Assembly: GCA_031549725.1 (NCBI GenBank)
Contig: JAVBPH010000046.1
Coordinates: forward strand, 62,001-126,000
Reading direction: 5' to 3'
Length of the DNA stretch: 64,000 nucleotides
From: UBA937 sp031549725
GTDB lineage: Bacteria > Spirochaetota > Spirochaetia > Treponematales > Breznakiellaceae
Part shown: positions 61,657 to 64,000 of the stretch, piece after piece
Position numbering within the stretch: the stretch's first letter is position 1
Layout of the letters: each line of letters opens with the position of its first letter
Translations under genes and position numbers: made by a program
Notes under the pieces: model-generated
Databases searched by the model: none
Told to the model about the DNA's origin: nothing
Seen by the model: the letters and a program-made list of their open reading frames with translations, nothing else

Positions 61657-61705
61657 CAGAAAGAATGCTATTTTATGTATGGATAAGGAAATAGCATTCT
61701 TTCTG
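61657..61705 (+). repeat. Long hairpin after the aldolase gene
   Basis: CAGAAAGAATGCTATTT (61657-61673) and AAATAGCATTCTTTCTG (61689-61705) are perfect complements with a 15-base loop. It may terminate the aldolase transcript or, with the next hairpin, separate it from the transporter genes. Confidence 0.7.
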
Positions 61706-61710
61706 CAAAA

Positions 61711-61745
61711 GCCTTTTTCAAAACTAACCGAGTTTTGAAAAAGGC
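61711..61745 (+). terminator. Second hairpin before the transporter genes
   Basis: GCCTTTTTCAAAACT (61711-61725) and AGTTTTGAAAAAGGC (61731-61745) form a perfect 15-bp stem with an AACCG loop, 6 bases after the first hairpin. It may act as a terminator or attenuator. Confidence 0.7.
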
Positions 61746-61798
61746 ACTAATCAGTAATTAATTCTTGGTATATATCAAGAAAAATTAAGGAGGCAAAC

Positions 61799-62767
61799 AT
61801 GAAAAAATGCAGAAGATTTCTATGCGTACTGGTAATTCTTATGGTTACCATGGTAGCTCTGTTCGCCGGAGGGGGAAAAGAAAATGCATTCCCCAATAAA
61901 CCCATTACAGTGATCGTACCCACCGGAGCCGGAGGCGGCTCCGACACGGTCGCCAGGAAATCCGCAGCATTGGCAGAGCCGATCCTTGGACAGCCGATCA
62001 ACGTGGTGAATGTGGTCGGCGGCGGCGGCGTTGTTGGTTGGGAACAGGTAAAGAAAGCCAAGCCGGACGGGTACACCATCATGCTGGCCTTTGGTGAATT
62101 AAATACAACACCCCACCAGATGAACCTTTCCATCAGTTACAAAGACTTTCAGCCGCTGATCTGTCTGAACAAATCCGCATCGGTCCTGACCGTACGGACG
62201 GATTCCGGATGGAATACCCTGGAGGACTTCCTGAAGTATGCCAAGGCTAATCCCGGTAAAATCAGGGTTGGTACGGGGGGAACCTCCAGTGTCTGGGCCT
62301 TGGGTGTAACCGCCATCGAACAGGCCTGTGGTGTGGATTTGACGATTGCACCGCTGTCGACCAGTGCAGAAAGCCAGGCCGCTCTTTTAGGGGGACATAT
62401 TGAGGCTTTAACTTTTTCCGACGGAGAGGTTGCCCAGTATGTGAGGAACGGAGATTTTAAAATCCTGGCCGTCCTTGATTCGGAACGGCTGGAATCTTTC
62501 CCGGATGTTCCTACCTTTGCGGAACTGGGATATAAGGGTGTCGAAAGTTTTACATGGAGGGGCCTGGCTCTTCCCAAGGATACCCCCCAGGATGTGGTGG
62601 ATACTTTGTACGCAGCGTTCTCCAAGGTTGCCAATTCTGAAGAGTTCACCAAGTTCATGAAGGACATGGCTTTCCCGAAATATATTCTCGGTCCGAAGGA
62701 ATTCAATGATAAGCTTGCCGAATGGGATCAACATTTCTCCGGTCTGATCAAGGCGATGGGTATCTGA
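61799..62767 (+). CDS. TctC-type substrate-binding protein of a tripartite tricarboxylate transporter
   Basis: Protein of 322 residues with an N-terminal signal peptide (ALFAGGG) and the TctC/BugT periplasmic fold: FPNKPITVIVPTGAGGGSDTVARK, VVNVVGGGGVVGWEQVKKAKPDG, and IRVGTGGTSSVWALGVTAIE. It feeds the TctB/TctA channel. AAGGAGG lies about 7 bases before the ATG. A hairpin follows before TctB. The ligand is probably a carboxylic or sugar acid, since aldolases precede it. Confidence 0.92.
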   Translation: MKKCRRFLCVLVILMVTMVALFAGGGKENAFPNKPITVIVPTGAGGGSDTVARKSAALAEPILGQPINVVNVVGGGGVVGWEQVKKAKPDGYTIMLAFGELNTTPHQMNLSISYKDFQPLICLNKSASVLTVRTDSGWNTLEDFLKYAKANPGKIRVGTGGTSSVWALGVTAIEQACGVDLTIAPLSTSAESQAALLGGHIEALTFSDGEVAQYVRNGDFKILAVLDSERLESFPDVPTFAELGYKGVESFTWRGLALPKDTPQDVVDTLYAAFSKVANSEEFTKFMKDMAFPKYILGPKEFNDKLAEWDQHFSGLIKAMGI

Positions 62768-62794
62768 CAATCCGCAAGATCAGAAATATTTATA

Positions 62795-62826
62795 CAGCGG
62801 GAGGCAAGTGTTTTGGTCTCCCGCTG
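62795..62826 (+). repeat. Stem-loop between TctC and TctB genes
   Basis: CAGCGGGAG (62795-62803) and CTCCCGCTG (62818-62826) are perfect complements with a 14-base loop in the gap after the binding-protein gene. No T-run is present. Like the hairpins after the other binding-protein genes, it probably stabilises the upstream message. Confidence 0.7.
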
Positions 62827-62849
62827 ATCTTCATAAAACAGGTATGGTT

Positions 62850-63305
62850 ATGAAAAAACTGAATATCATCTTGTCGGTATTCTTCTCCTGCTGCGCCTTA
62901 CTCTTTTTTATTTTGTCCCTGCAGCTGAACCAGGTGGGAAAAAACGAACTTATTTCCAGCGGGACGATTCCGCTGATCCTTTCTATACTTCTGTTCATTT
63001 GCTCAGCCGTCTGGCTGATCCTTACAATGCGGACACCGGAACCAGCCGGGGAAAAACAGCCCATCCTTTTTTGGAAAGGAAATCTTCTTGTTCCAATAAC
63101 GATGGGACTTGTATTTCTCTATGTGTTTTTTATGCAGCTGGTGGGCTTTTTTATTTCAACCGCTGTTTTCCTGGTTGTAATTATGTTCCTGTTCAATCCA
63201 CGAAAAAATGTGTTGCATATCGTGAAAATCGTGCTGATTTCAGTATGTTTCAATGTCACGGTATATCTGCTCTTCTCGCGTTTACTGCGGGTCTATCTTC
63301 CGTAA
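62850..63305 (+). CDS. TctB-type small membrane subunit
   Basis: Protein of 151 residues with four predicted membrane helices (about 5-25, 37-57, 77-100, 110-145), the size and layout of TctB, which accompanies TctA in this transporter class. The ATG at 62850 is taken because AGG is 7 bases upstream; an in-frame ATG at 62844 is an alternative. It ends 34 bases before the TctA start. Confidence 0.85.
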   Translation: MKKLNIILSVFFSCCALLFFILSLQLNQVGKNELISSGTIPLILSILLFICSAVWLILTMRTPEPAGEKQPILFWKGNLLVPITMGLVFLYVFFMQLVGFFISTAVFLVVIMFLFNPRKNVLHIVKIVLISVCFNVTVYLLFSRLLRVYLP

Positions 63306-63339
63306 CAGGGTTGATAAAAAACAATGAGGAGATAGAAGG

Positions 63340-64000
63340 ATGTTTCAAATAATGTGTCAGAATTTATTAACATTTTCAGGCCTGTCATTGAGTCTGCTGG
63401 GAGTAGCCGCGGGTATGTTCATAGGGGCGCTGCCCGGGCTGAGTGCCGCCATGGGCATAGCGCTGCTTCTGCCCATCACCTATTCCATGGATACGAGCAA
63501 TGCATTCATTTTGCTCTGCGGAATATATTGCGGAGCGATCTATGGAGGTTCCATAACAGCGATCCTGCTCCGTACACCCGGGACCCCCGCGTCGGGGGCT
63601 ACGGTACTCGACGGTTATGAATTTACAAAGCGGGGAGAAGCGGGAAGAGCCCTGGGAATTTCAACTGTTTCTTCAGGCTTTGGAGGGATTGTTTCAGCAA
63701 CAGCCCTTATGCTGTTTGCCCCGCTGCTGGCGGAACTGGCTTTGTCCTTTACTCCGGTGGAAAAAGCCGCATTGGCATTCTTTGGATTGAGTATTATTAC
63801 CTCCATGATCGGGAAGGATCCGCTGAAGGGCGCTGTCGCTGCCCTGCTGGGTATGCTGCTGGCTCTTGTAGGTATAGATCCAATCAACGGTCATGCCCGC
63901 TTCAATTTCGGATCATATGCATTGTTTAACGGATTTGAACTTGTCCCGGCAATGGTAGGATTGCTGGCTATGAGTCAGGTATATCTGGGTACTGAAACCC
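63340..64000 (+). CDS. TctA-type membrane channel subunit, truncated at window edge
   Basis: An open frame of 220 codons begins at ATG 63340 (GAGGAG about 10 bases upstream) and runs off the right edge. It matches the large TctA subunit: GVAAGMFIGALPGLSAAMG near the front, then LLCGIYCGAIYGGSITAILL and RTPGTPASGATVLDGY, all typical of the family. TctA has about 500 residues, so about 280 are missing. It completes the tripartite transporter with TctC and TctB. Confidence 0.92.
   Translation, partial: MFQIMCQNLLTFSGLSLSLLGVAAGMFIGALPGLSAAMGIALLLPITYSMDTSNAFILLCGIYCGAIYGGSITAILLRTPGTPASGATVLDGYEFTKRGEAGRALGISTVSSGFGGIVSATALMLFAPLLAELALSFTPVEKAALAFFGLSIITSMIGKDPLKGAVAALLGMLLALVGIDPINGHARFNFGSYALFNGFELVPAMVGLLAMSQVYLGTET

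Noticed and set aside
1..64000. tRNA, rRNA or riboswitch genes
   Set aside because: None recognised by eye; no cloverleaf with a TTCRA loop or known aptamer core was noticed, but a covariance search was not possible.

Overview
The window looks like a chromosomal segment of a spirochaete of the Treponema group, most likely a gut (termite-type) treponeme. The evidence is indirect: base composition is near 50% GC, signal peptides repeatedly end in an A-G-G-G style junction, TPR and LysM membrane proteins abound, and NfeD, a FloA flotillin, RmuC, Era, SerS, UvrB and L28 sit among many sugar and nucleoside transport loci. No rRNA, CRISPR array or transposase gene was seen, and no tRNA was noticed.

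Layout. 1-14.7 kb is mostly housekeeping and envelope genes: a truncated TPR-like lipoprotein, a membrane LysM protein with an Hsp70 substrate-binding-like domain, a TPR protein with an Mrr-like tail, rmuC, an array of 118-bp tandem repeats, an nfeD-floA operon, an EXPERA-like membrane protein, a MerR/GyrI-like pair, era and serS. 14.8-18.2 kb is AT-rich accessory DNA. 18.4-25.8 kb is a leftward L-fucose operon (fucU, binding protein, ABC ATPase, permease, LacI regulator, fucI) with two LacI-type operators upstream; a rightward FGGY kinase and zinc-type dehydrogenase follow it.

30.2-42.6 kb is the most unusual part. A regulator fusing an HxlR winged helix to a SIR2-like domain faces a rightward set of genes: a BMP-type nucleoside-binding lipoprotein, a double ABC ATPase, two permeases, two ADP-ribosylglycohydrolase paralogues (the second with altered metal ligands), a PfkB kinase, a LarA-type (nickel-pincer) racemase fused to the small SAF domain of altronate dehydratase, and the matching large UxaA subunit. 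I read this as an undescribed uptake and breakdown pathway for an N-riboside or ADP-ribose-like compound ending in sugar-acid epimerisation and dehydration, possibly controlled by an NAD/ADP-ribose-sensing sirtuin regulator.

42.7-64 kb holds a 17-copy 21-bp repeat, rpmB, an MBL hydrolase, small lipoproteins around an attC-like site, uvrB, a 2-oxoacid:ferredoxin oxidoreductase pair whose first gene is bracketed by inverted repeats, a cyclic-nucleotide-binding protein, a VanY-type peptidase, a CHASE2/cyclase-like protein, an NlpC/P60-like protein, and a sugar-acid locus (TIM-barrel isomerase, transaldolase-like, HpcH aldolase, tripartite tricarboxylate transporter) that runs off the right edge.

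Dispersed repeats are a theme. Family A (about 140 bp, three hairpins) and family B (about 140-160 bp) recur between genes, and four copies end 8 to 15 bases before a start codon, next to or forming the ribosome binding site. Each of the three solute-binding-protein genes is followed by stem-loops before its membrane-component genes.
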